From Azolla caroliniana (lineage: Eukaryota > Polypodiophyta): a stretch of DNA of 64,000 nucleotides. The position numbers and the translations under genes were made by a program. Numbering within the stretch: position 1 is the first letter of the stretch; each line of letters opens with the position of its first letter. Of the stretch, positions 34,260-45,933 are shown piece after piece. The notes under the pieces are model-generated. The model did no database searches and had not been told where the DNA came from. It worked only from the letters and a program-made list of their open reading frames with translations. The stretch spans positions 20,212,001-20,276,000 of the forward strand of contig JBHGNT010000006.1 of the NCBI GenBank assembly GCA_043228905.1, in the 5' to 3' direction.

Positions 34260-37200
34260 CTAATCAAAGCTCAAGGATCTTAGACTACGTGTCCTCTTGG
34301 TCCGGTTCAATAAGGTCCTCCAAAAACCTCGTTTCTCGCAAAATGGTTTGATCATCTCGAGCATTAGAATTATGTTTGTAAATTTTGGTCTTTTTGAAGC
34401 ATTTTCATCCCAACACGCTTTTACCAACCTGAATAAAACACATGTAGCACATGAAATGTAAACTTTTTGGTCTCATAGGTCATATTTTACCTCCGAAAAC
34501 AATAATAGAATCTCTCTCTCTCTCTCTCTCTCTCCATGTGCGCATCAAAATCATTGTCATGGAACTTTAGGATACTTAGAGCTTTTATTTTTGTTTCATT
34601 GTTGATAACATGAGCTCATCCATATTTGTAATTATGATTTGTCTCATTGGCCGATTTTCTGCTCTAGTAAAAATTAATCTCTCTATGTCAGCTTCAGTGC
34701 TACAATTGCAGTAAACTTACTCTTTTAAACCCTCGGTATAGTGTTTGTCCTTGAGTCTGAATGGAGGTCTTGCATTTTGCTTACCCACAACTTCAATCAG
34801 CTCATCTTCTCTCTTATCAAAAAACGGAGGATAACCCTCGATCATCTATACACCAAACATCGAGGGAAAACGAGGTTTTAAATGTTATTTCAGTATGGAA
34901 AGTTAATGAATCTCTAACAGTATTTTAGATGAACCTGATATAAAATCATGCCAAATGAATACACATCCACACTCTTGTCAAAGGCTTCTCCCCGTAATAA
35001 CTCAGGAGCCATGTAGTATCCTATAGTATCAACAGGTCAGCATTAAAAGAATTACAGTATTTAACAATACACCATAATGTGAAATCATTGTTTTTTATAT
35101 ATCAATTATTGCGTATAGATCTTATAGAAATTTTAAAATTTAAGTGATAAAAGCTAAAGTTATAGATTCAGCAATTAGAGTGATACGTTTGAATTTATGT
35201 TTGCCATAAAAGCTCTTTATTGGTCTACAAATCATTTGGAGAGCCTAGGGTGGGTCAAGATAGTGGGTTCAAGTCGTGAGAAATGGATTTGAATTTGTTT
35301 CGATTTAAAAACATTTCATCTCTTACAATAGCTTTGGAAAACGAAAGGGTCGAAAAAATTACTTTGCAATGCTAAAAATGCCATGTATGAATAGTTTCTA
35401 TAAATCACTTCGGAGAACCGAACGGTGGAAAACAATACAATTCCAACATCAGAATTGCGACCATATAGATAATAGTGAGTGATAGATTTCTCTCAAAGGA
35501 TTTGAAAACTCTATACCAGCTGCCTTAAAAAGAGCACCCTATGAATAATAGAAGAAATAGATTACTCACGAGAACTCCCGGAAAAACGTTGACCCTTTGA
35601 ATCTGGCTGGATCTCAGATGCTCCTATCAATGTCTGACCAAGGTGAAAATCTGCAACCTTCAAATGTCCCACTCTATCCCGAAGAATGTTTCTGGCAACT
35701 TACTGAGGAGAAAACATTAGCATCTGTTTTATTTATCTATTATGAGTTCATTCAAGATAAATCACCAATTTCCTCGTGTTGACCGAGGTTCATTACCTTG
35801 GCTTTAATTCCCGATGCATGATTGCTTCAGGCTTCCATTCATGTAAATAGTTAAGACCCCTGGTATTGAAAATTCGCATTAAAGACACGCAGAAACAATC
35901 TAAACTGTTGGAAATCTCCACTGGGAAGTTCCTCTTGATACTGGAATCCATACCTTGCAATGTCAAGAGCATATCTCACAGCTTTGGGAAGATCAAGTCG
36001 TCCATTCTTCTGCAAGTAACAGTGTAAATCACCCTGCAAAGACATGTTGTCATCCCATTTATTAACATTTCTTTTTCTTTACCAATATATAGATTGTGGG
36101 TTCAAGCATGTATCAAATCTAAGAAGATAAATGCTTAGATCTGATACATTGACTTCTACAGTAGTGCACATCTTCCTTAAACCATGATACAAGGAGTTCA
36201 TAGATTATATATAGTTTAGCATATAGGCAAATCCATGAATCTACTATCTGACACGATCTTGGTCTGAAACATTAGACCCCTTACTCTCATCATTATCTTT
36301 CACTAAATTTGTTAAGTACAAGCTTTGTCCAAAGCAACTAAACTAGTTTTTAGAATGAGAGCAAAAAGAACAGATAATATAACAATCATCACACAAATCA
36401 CCATGACTGAACAATCCCCAGATGTACAAATTATAGCCACTTCTTTTAATGAGAGATCATACCCCTGCACAATACTCCACAACTATTTGCATTGGTGTGC
36501 TTTGTGTTACAGCTCCGAGAAACTGCACAATATTTGGATGTCTCAATCTCTGCAATAAAGCTAATTCATCGCGAAAAACTGACCTGAAATTTGCCATCAA
36601 CCACAATATGTTATACCAAGTAGGAGAAAGCATATAAAAAATTGTTGAAACATTGTATCAATAGTTCTTACACTGTGCTCTGATCATCCCACAATCGTGT
36701 ATATATAGCGGACATTCAAGCATTTCATTTTTTTTATAATTTAGGTACGGCTATGTCTTTTGCGATTTCACAGGCACAACAAATGAAAGATTATGCAATA
36801 GTATCAAACATTTCATTTTTCTATAATTTGAGGTGCTGCCACTCCCTTTTGCTATTTCTGAGATAAAGTAAATGAAGCTTTCTGCAGTAATGTTCAAACA
36901 TTTCAGTTTTCTATAATTTGCGGTGCCGCCACTTTCTTTTGCCATTTCAGAGTACAAGAAATAAAATATTTTGCAATAGCATTCGTACATTTCATTCTTC
37001 TATAATTTGCACTCTTCATTTGCCATTCCAGGATAAATCCTTGATGAAGTAGGTTGAGATGGATAATACTCTGGACAGACATTTAGATTCCTTTACAGAA
37101 AATGATCAAATCAGGACAGCTTTCAAAAGTCCATGAGGATTTACAAAAGCATGGCACTTGAGTTTAAATTGCACATGCAGCTCAAACATTTCAGAGGTTG

Positions 37201-38216
37201 CACGTAAGTGACAGTTCATACAAGGATGTGAAATTGCAGAAATTGAAATTCCACTTACACAATTTGAGGTTGATTCGATAAGTCAGATGGGATCTCCTTC
37301 ACAGCAACTTGTGTTCCATTCCACTTGGCAATAGTATACTGAAAAGACACAGCAAAGAGTAATCAAAGAGAAGGTAGAAAAATGCTAGTAGGGGAGTGAT
37401 ACAGGCATGAAAAAATAAACCACAATTGCTATTTAGAAGTTGGAAATCATATTCTTACAATTAAACTGGATAGCTTAGGTAGTACCTCAGGAAGTTTGCT
37501 ATCTTTTTTGGTGCTCCGTAATAACTCCTGTGGCTTTACTTCATATTCGGGCACATCCTTTGGATTTGCTACTTGCATTGGAACTTTTTTGGAGGTTTCC
37601 TACCAATCATAAAAAAATTAGAGCTATTTCATGATTTGATCTGAAATTCGATGGAAGAAAAATGTTTTCTGAGAGACAAACTCACAGGAAACTTCGCACC
37701 AGCAGCTTCTAGTATCTTGCAGACTTCCTTGTTTCCATAGTGCTTGGCATCTAAAAGTGGCTGTATTAAAGATTTTCCATGAATGAATGAATCTTGAGAA
37801 AATCTGCAGACTTTCTATAGCAAACCTGATAACAAACGAAAAACAAGGGAGAAAATATAGACAGTGGCACTCACAGTGCTGCCCCAACGATCCCTTGCAT
37901 TCACGTTAGCTCCCTTCTTCAGCAAATAATCTACAACCTCTGCATGACCCTCACAGGCAGCCACATGGAGAGCCGTGCGATCATCAAAATCAGCAACAGA
38001 TACATCTACACCATCTGCAAGAAGAGCAGCTATGGCTTCTTTGTCTCCCTTGCTTGCAAGGAAAAGAAGCTCCATGGCCTTATCGAGATTCTCAGGAACA
38101 AAGGGGATATCTCCAGCTGAGAATCCATATTCATTGCTTCCATTCGTCTCCAGTGTTCGAGGAGCCAAGGAAGACTGCCTTCCCAGGGAAAATTTCATCC
38201 TTGTTAATCCAGCCAT
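34260..38216 (-). CDS. Ankyrin-repeat protein kinase of the VIK/integrin-linked kinase family, with altered catalytic motifs
   Basis: Eleven exons (minus strand): 38216-37875, 37760-37686, 37599-37486, 37338-37259, 36583-36463, 36033-35954, 35859-35797, 35691-35570, 35020-34935, 34845-34721 and 34428-34260. They join to 458 aa with every phase consistent. Residues about 45-135 hold ankyrin repeats (DDRTALHVAACEGHAEVVDYL, ANVNARDRWGST). The linker VANPKDVPEYEV is typical of the family. The kinase domain has an ATP lysine in QVAVKEI, a helix-C glutamate in FRDELALLQRLRHPNIVQFLG, VVEYCAGGDLHCYL, catalytic loop HRELKPRN, ADFHLG, MAPELL, DVYSFGMILYQ and KACWDENASKRP. The HRD aspartate is glutamate and the DFG glycine is histidine, and no clear glycine-rich loop is seen. 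Plant relatives include low-activity or Mn-dependent kinases, so signalling by scaffolding is possible. The start codon at 38216 opens the family N-terminus. It is convergent with LEA14. Confidence 0.93.
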
Positions 38217-39780
38217 TGTGTCGTATTATATACTCACGTACCAACAAAACACTGCAGAAACGCTTGGAAACGTTCAGAAAACTGTGATTTGAAAAGCATT
38301 GCATACTAGGACAGAAAGGAATAAGGGAAATAAAATAGAGCGAGCAGCGTTGAGTTGTAGCCTACTGAAACAGTGAGGTTGATGCAAGTAATAATGGATC
38401 TAGATCTGAGTAGAAGAAGAAGGAATCGTCAGATTGTACACTTTGCAAAACTGTTAAGAATCGTTTGGGAAAGTAACGATTAAAGAAGCTGCAGATTCGG
38501 ACGGGAAGAAGGAAAGAAAGGAAAAGAACAAAAGAAAGCGGCGTTGGTGTCAGAAACGTGAAGGATAAACTGAGATTTGAAACCACATTGCAGAATCCAA
38601 GGAAGGAAAGGAAAAGAATGGAGAGGGAATGCAACACTGAATCGAACCTTGCCAAAACAGTAGGATTGAGTTAGTATCAATGGGTCTGGATCTGAACTGA
38701 AGTAAGAGAGATTTCAGTCGTATACTTAGATGGTTCGTTAATCACTACAGAAACGTTTAAAGGAAAAATGATGATTTGAAACCATTGAAGAATCTAAATA
38801 AATCGACTAGAATTTTGGATTTGAACAGATGAAGGAAGCTTAAAGAAAACAAAGGAAAACCCACCAACAAGAATTCGAGTCCGAACAGAATAAGGAAAAC
38901 TTTACCTGTAGAGTCGATGAGAAGGGAGAAGCAAAACATGTGCCCAAGCTTTTATTTGAAAGCTAACGTTTGGAATGTTGCAATCTCGAAAGCAAGAAAG
39001 AGGAAAAGGAGGAAGCAATATCAAATATTTGGATCTGAGCAGAAGAGAAACCTTCAGAGAAATAATAAAGACGATCGATGCAGCCGCAAGTGCAAATGGA
39101 TTTCAAACCGAAGAGAAGAAGGAGATTGAGATTTGCAGAAAGGAAGGAAAGTGGGGGGGAGAGGATGAAGAGAAAAGGATTGAGATCTGAACAGAACAGA
39201 ACTATGATTCCTGGAAGGGAACCAAAAAACGTCTGCGCACTGGTGGAGGAGCTCAAAACAGTGAGAAGGAGAAAGAAAGAATGAGCATATGCAATGTGGG
39301 GGGGGAGGGGAGAAAGAAGGAAACCCTTACCTGAAACCTTTGCAATGGAAGTATTTTGTATATCAAACAGCAATGAGATGTCTGCAAGGGAAAGCAATGA
39401 AATAGCAGAGATGAGAGGAAGAGATCATCTGAGAGATGGAATTAGATGAGAATTCAAGCAACTGGTGATCAGGATCCGATCTCTCTGGAATGAAATGGAA
39501 GGAAGGAAGGATGGATGGATGGATGGATTGGGAGGGGAGATCAAAATCAAAGCGATACAGAAGAGAATCGAGAGACAGAGAGACAGAGAGAGAGAGAGAG
39601 AGTTGTGAAGAAGATTTGCTGCAGAGATGGAGGAGAAGCGAGAAGCTATGGTGACAGTGTGTGTGTGTGAGAGAGAGAGAGAGAGGCAGGGGCATTGGTT
39701 GTAATTTGGAAAACCTTGAAGAAGGTTTTGGAGGGGTATTCTGGGAAATATGGAAAAAAGAAGAAGAGATTTCATGTGTC
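38217..39780 (-). promoter_or_regulatory. GA-rich leader/promoter region of the ankyrin kinase, built from degenerate repeats
   Basis: Variants of GGATCTGAACAGAAG (or GATTTGAACAGATGAAGG, GAGTCCGAACAGAATAAGG) recur near 38396, 38494, 38685, 38815, 38870, 39032 and 39180. Purine-rich runs lie between them. On the minus strand they read as CTTCTGTTCAGATCC, and splice-donor-like CAG|GTAAAG (near 38904) and CAG|GTAAGG (near 39328) follow some of them. This suggests duplicated or alternative 5' leader exons. GA and GGAT microsatellites lie at 39500-39700. Confidence 0.45.
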
Positions 39781-39811
39781 CGGCCGGACACTCTTTGGGT
39801 GGGATGGGCCA

Positions 39812-39880
39812 ATTCTTCTTCTTCTTCTTTCTTCTTCTTTCTTCTTTCTTCTTTCTTCTTTCTTCTTTCTTCTTTCTTCG
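39812..39880. repeat. (TTC)n / (TTTCTTC)n pyrimidine tract
   Basis: Continuous TTC then CTTCTTT units. Its purine complement reads on the minus strand, upstream of the kinase leader. Confidence 0.9.
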
Positions 39881-42213
39881 GTCATTTAGAAGAAAACACG
39901 GCACAGCACGAATCGCACGCACCATGGGCTCGTCCCTAGTAACTAACTTTAAAAAGGCAAACCACACATCGCGCTCTTTCTCTTCTCTTCTGTTACGAAA
40001 AGGGGAAAGAAAATTTGATTCTCTTCGGAGGTTTTCTCGTAAAAACATGCAAGCAAGCTCTCTGATCCGATCTGATCTTGATTTTTGATGGCATATATGT
40101 TGGGGGTGGTATTTTGTGGCCACTATATATTGTGGTAACATACTTGAGGAGGGGTCGCTTTTTACCCTACTTATCTTACCATCAATCGATCACAACCCAA
40201 TCTTCCTCCCCCTTGTGCACACACAAACTATAGACCAGAAAAAACAAAAAAAAAAGGAGCTTCTCTTTTATCTCACCCTCGCCCATTTACCACTTCTTTC
40301 TATTCAATGTATCCTCGAAAATGGTTGTTCCTCATTGCCCGACTCACGTCGTTCCGGGATCAATTTGCAAGAGGGTGATGCAATCATGACCGGCCCTTTT
40401 TGTGTTATTGATAGCATCTCGGCATCATTGAAACGTCGAGAGAAACGTTATAGTGCTAACTGTTCGTTTCAACTCGGCCAACTTTATAGAAATGTCTAGA
40501 CATCGATACACACGATCAGAATAAAGTAACACGGTTCTTTGTTTGGCCTTAAAAAACAAAACTGACTTATGAAAAGCTCCCCGCCCAACTATGTTGCCTA
40601 TAATACAAAGACACCTAATGCAAATGCTAATAATTTACTGAGACCGTTGCATGGATGTTTCAGAACAAATATGTTTAATTTGTAGGCCCTGTGTTGACAA
40701 AGAAGGGAAAGAAATTGACTGCTTAGTGGCCTTTCGACGCGTGCATCGAATGTGAAAAGGATATTAATTCATGTCATATTTTCTCATTCATTCGTGACTA
40801 TATTTTTGTATGAAGTCCCTATACCATTATTTTCCCTTCAATATGCATAAGTATCTAATGTTTCTTATATGTGAAATACACATAGGGTTTTTTTCATTAT
40901 AAGAGAAATGAATCTATGATCGTCATATTTAAAAGCTTGTCAAGCGACCACATTAGATCACATGACTTTATTTATGGATCTAGATGGACATATACACTAA
41001 TGCGAAGATCAATTTAAGTTATGGCTTATACTAAAAGTTTTCGGTTTTGCACGACAATTGACAATGGCATAATCATTGCAATCTCTGATGCCCAATTAGG
41101 GATTTTGCAAAAGCAACATTGTTGGCTCATTTTGGCGTTCATGTGTACATGTGAACATGCTATGTCAAGATATGACATTTGTTGTAATATCACAATGCAA
41201 TGATATATGTCACGTACATTCATTATCATATAATACAAGACCCATTCAAAATTTGTTGCATTCCTTGCCCTTCTTTACATTACTTAATAGCAATGAAAGT
41301 TTATGAATATCACCTATCTTTATGAAAGACAATGGAATTACAATATGAATCCAAATAGCCAAAATGTAAGCCTCACTTGTCATGATTTTAATGAAACGAC
41401 ATTGTGTCAATTAGAAAGCTACCAAAGTGACATATCCTTTATACAAACAACTTTGATTGTTTGTGCCGATGAAGTAAGCGACACGTTCACCACGAAACAA
41501 GCTTTATCTCCAATAATCTTATTATAGAAGTTATTAGTGTGCACGACAGGAATGGAATAACTAATCTCCCCACAATTGAGCATCCACCGATTGTGGAACA
41601 AAGAGCTACAAGGATAGGGCAAGCCAATTTATGATCTCCAAAAATAATCACATTGAAGTATATGAAATTTTATATGGACAAGGTTGAATGCCATGATCTA
41701 CCCTTAACATAATAAGTAACATTTTGTGAAGTTATGAAGCCAAGCTTCACTGTACAATTGAATTCATACTTGAGGCATTCTTTATCCATCCCAATGCATA
41801 GATGTGAAGCCAAAGTGCCTCGCATGCTAACTCCCAATGGACAAATCTCAAACTTAGCTGCCATGAGAGCACCAAGTAGTCTACCATAACAACTTCTTAG
41901 CATTTAAATGACAAACACACAAAAGGAAGATCAATCATCGTTTTACCATGGTATATACCAACCTTTTCCACAAAATAATATATTATTGTCAGGCACATTG
42001 AGTTCCAATGCACATATTTTAAGATGCCCCCCCCCCTCTCTCTCTCTCTATTGCGATGTTTATCAGTAAATTTCCCAAATATCAAAAAAAGAAAAGAAAA
42101 GAAAAGAAAAGTCACTACACACTACTAATAATATGTAGAAATAAATTTGTTTTGGTCCTACAAGTCACACATAAAAATTACTTCTTTCTATCTCTCTCTA
42201 GAACAAATAAAAC
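39881..42213. other. Intergenic DNA, nothing recognised
   Basis: AT-rich. Only short runs such as a C8 (CT)n tract near 42027-42050 and an AAAAG run near 42086-42110 stand out. Confidence 0.5.
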
Positions 42214-42859
42214 CAAAATAAAACCTTAGCTCTCCTAATTGTGCAGAGTGCCCACATGCAGTAGAATCAATACGACACGCTTTGTGGGACTGCCCAACGT
42301 CCCATCGAATATGGCGGGGGGTTGGCTGCTTGTTGCAATTATGCCAGGTGCAAGGCTCAATCAAGTGGGAAAATATATGTTGACTATCATGGCAGACCGC
42401 AATTGGCAGATACGAGCATCAGGAGGAGGGGATGACTTTGGTGATAAAAGCACAAGAGGTCTCTTTCTCTTCCAACGGCAATGTCCACTCCACTCCTCTT
42501 AATGACAATTCTCAAGAGGTGTTGGAATTGGTCAACCCAATAACTCTTTGGATTCTATGGAAACAACGATGTAGGCGAGTCTTCTCCAACCAAACCGCAC
42601 ATCCAACAAGGTTACTGCAAGAGATATGGAGTGAAATTGTAGCCACTCTGAAGAGCCAATATGATGGCCTTAAGGGCAGCTCCGAGGGAGTTAGACAACG
42701 AATGGCCTTCCTCCAACAATGGTCGTCCTCTCCCTTTCTTGAGTCAGTAAGATTGAACTATCTTGTCCCTTCAGGGATTTGTACATAATCGTCTCATTTG
42801 TAAAATTTTATAACTAATGGAAGGAGTTTTTTTTTGGAAAAAAAATAAAAAATAAAACC
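42214..42859 (+). mobile_element. 5'-truncated LINE (non-LTR retrotransposon) 3' end with target duplication
   Basis: Starting at 42241 a zinc-binding motif of the LINE reverse transcriptase C-terminus (zf-RVT) is readable: CAECPHAVESIRHALWDC, ending in CPTSHRIW. A shifted frame then gives NPITLWILWKQRCRRVFSNQ (42535-42594), the usual closing segment of plant LINE ORF2. The copy is frame-broken. It ends in an A-rich tail (42833-42850). AAAATAAAACC flanks it at 42215-42225 and 42849-42859 and fits a target-site duplication, although the sequence is low in complexity. The endonuclease and RT core are absent, so this is a 5'-truncated insertion. Confidence 0.8.
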
Positions 42860-45800
42860 CAAATAGAAGAAAAACCTTCTCTTCTAGTTAGGCACATGAT
42901 GCACTCAATTTTTAAGAGATGGAATGTGGCAACACTACTTGGACCACACACCGATGATATGCTTGCAATAGACATCAAATCACGCCTTAAAGACACACTC
43001 AAAACCACATGGACCGAGGATGCCAAGAATACCAAATCACAATACTATTACCCTTGTGTAATCCCCAACATGTTGGGGGCATCTAATAAAATGACATGAC
43101 ATACTAAAGCACTACATGTCTTTTGAAATACAATACACATATTTTATATAAGGTATATTTATTTATATTTCATGTCAATTCTAAAACAAAGTTACAATTA
43201 CAAAATGCTTATAGTTTTCAACAAATGAACATACTATATAATTCCATGTTCATTTAAGATATATGCACCTCACTTCAATGGCGTTATTTAAGGTGTAGGA
43301 TTAAACACAACTTTTTCAAGAAGAAAACACCACCAAATGTGGCTTACCTAAAGAATATCACGATCATGCAACCTTTATAAGAACGTCATCAAGAAACTTC
43401 ATGTGAAATACAACCAAAAAAGAAGCACAACAACATTATTTAGCCAGTAAAAAGCAATGCACGAATTTCACTATATTTGCTATCAATAAAAACCTTTGGA
43501 ACTAATTGAAATGCACAAAACTATTCAACTTTTAGCCCAAACTAAACTATGATGGAGAAAAGTGCAAATAGTTATTTAGCTAAAAAGGACAAAAATGTTA
43601 TCTAGTCTAATAACTTGTAACTATGTCATGGAAATCGAGCATTGGGCACATGAGTTAAGATGAATGGAAGAGAGGAAAAAATGAAAGGGAAAAAGTATTT
43701 GTTACTAGGATTTTATTTTTGAATATTGTGTATATTTTCTGTCATTTTCTAATATTGATGACATTTGGAGTTTTTTCTTGGATAAATACATATGTACTCT
43801 ACATATTTTTTGGACTAACGCATTAAGTACGACAATAAACAAAAACCATGAGTGATTTGGCATAGTAATTTTAAAGGTATAGTTCGTACCGTACTATTCA
43901 CGAGGCATTATATGTATCCAAATGTAAAATATGCGTACATAAACAACCTGGCAAATCACATGCTCTCATCTCCATTCCATCTAATATGGGAAGGGTAATA
44001 ATTACTCTTCATGCTTGTAGCCATAAACTTGAAATTGAAACTGGAGCGTGGAGAGGACCAGCTAAGCAAATTGCATTTGCACATTCTACGCTAATCAAGA
44101 GATCAAGTACCAAGAGCATCTCTTAATATAATGTGATGCATTTAGGACCATTTGACAATGCTTCCTAATCTCGCAAAACTAGATCACACAACCACCTCAC
44201 ACAACTTCTCCAAGTCAACCGCAACGAACCCATAGGTGAGAAAGAGTTCTTGGGAAGGCACACATTACACATTGTAAATTTAACTTTCATACATTCAAAA
44301 TTCGAGAGAGGACAAATTGTTGCATTATATTTTAACAAATCGATCATGTTAGAACATACACACACCAACACAACTACACACTTTATTTGTTGAAACTATG
44401 GTTATAAATGAATCCATTGCTTTCAATATACACAATGCAAGTGCAAATGTGGCATTGATGTTAATTGAAGTTGAGAAGGATAGTTGCAGATAACGCTACA
44501 ATCATGTGAGAGTACGTGTAAACAAAAATGAAATATTAACAACCCGAACGATCTAAGAGACCAATGTTCTGCCCATATTATCAAATGCATTATGTAAGAA
44601 TGTGATAAAAACTCACCTTAGGATTTGATAGAGAGTTCAAAACCCTACAATCTACACATGCACCTAGTCAAGGTATGTTATTAGCGAGGTTTGAACCCAA
44701 GTTCATCAACCAAAAAAATATATGGCTTTCCATTAATCACCTTAGGATCTGAGAGAGAGTTTCAAAACCACAATCTACAATATCACCTAGTCAAGGTGTG
44801 TGACAAGTGAGGTTTAAACCCGAGTTATAACCCAAACGACCAAAATAGCTTATATAACGTTCTCTTTGCAATCATAGCCTACACAGAGTGGCATCATAGT
44901 GCATGCACAACGGGATGCCTCCATGGATATTCTGTTTGCTTTCATGATTTAACAATCTATATCACATTACACAAAAAAACATAATTATACGATATCACGC
45001 AGTTGGAATCACTTGCCTTATTACAGTAGGGTCTTCTTATTACCATCATGCCCCTCAACATTCATCGCTTATCCTCGCCTTATTATCTCGACATTCTCCA
45101 TGCATTCTTTGTTGGTCTCAAATTGGCTGCTCTATATCCTTGTCCAGAGTGAGCCTCTAGTGAATGTGACATGAGTGCTCTGCACCAATTGCGGTGCCTT
45201 AAAAAGAACTACATTGAAGGCTTCGGTAAATGGTGTTAACAGTCAGATTGTCATAACTATGAATGGCCATGGCACTCCATGCATGCACTTAAAAGTCATG
45301 CATGCTTATAACTGCATTCCAAGAGGGTTTTACTATCTATGGTTAAAGTGCTCTTTTATACTTCCTAGAGTGATTCCTCTGGTGCCTTCAACAATCTATG
45401 TAGCCAGAACCAGCTTTCATATACATAAAGGGCATGCGACCTACATTTGACAATTAGGGGACACACTTTATCATGGTAAGGTCTTGCAAACTTAGTTCAT
45501 CGTGCCTTCAGAAAAATGCATGTGTAATACATTTGTACACATCTCAGAAAACCCCCAACATAATCTAATGTGTCAAGCGTCCAAAGCATTCTGACCTCAG
45601 AAATGTCGAGCTTTATGTCTTTTATGTTTGATATATGACACACATAACAAAGTAATTGTTGACATTGACACTAAAAGACCACAATAGAAAATATATGGAA
45701 AAGCCTTTGGGAGGCCCAAAAGGGATGAACACATGTCCAATGAATACAAAGTTGTTTCTTCATCAAAATTCTGAAAACATAAGGCCGATTTGCATCAACG

Positions 45801-45933
45801 TGTAAATTCTATACACTAGATTTAGAACTCAAGTCTGCTATGTCAGGACGCAAAGATATTGTCAATAAACAAGGAAAATTACTTTGAAACATTGTCAATA
45901 AAAACTTTAAAGGAATAAACCTTTCCCCATGAA
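42860..45933. other. Intergenic AT-rich DNA with one small direct repeat
   Basis: No gene is supported. A block at about 44615-44710 (caccttaggatttgatagag ... cacctagtcaaggt ... gaggtttgaaccc) recurs diverged at 44737-44830, period about 124 bp. Confidence 0.5.

Noticed and set aside
38917-39300. Lys/Arg/Glu-rich plus-strand ORFs upstream of the kinase
   Set aside because: Low-complexity purine tract antisense to the kinase leader.
45175-45450. 91-codon plus-strand ORF
   Set aside because: No domain, no splice partners and ordinary composition.
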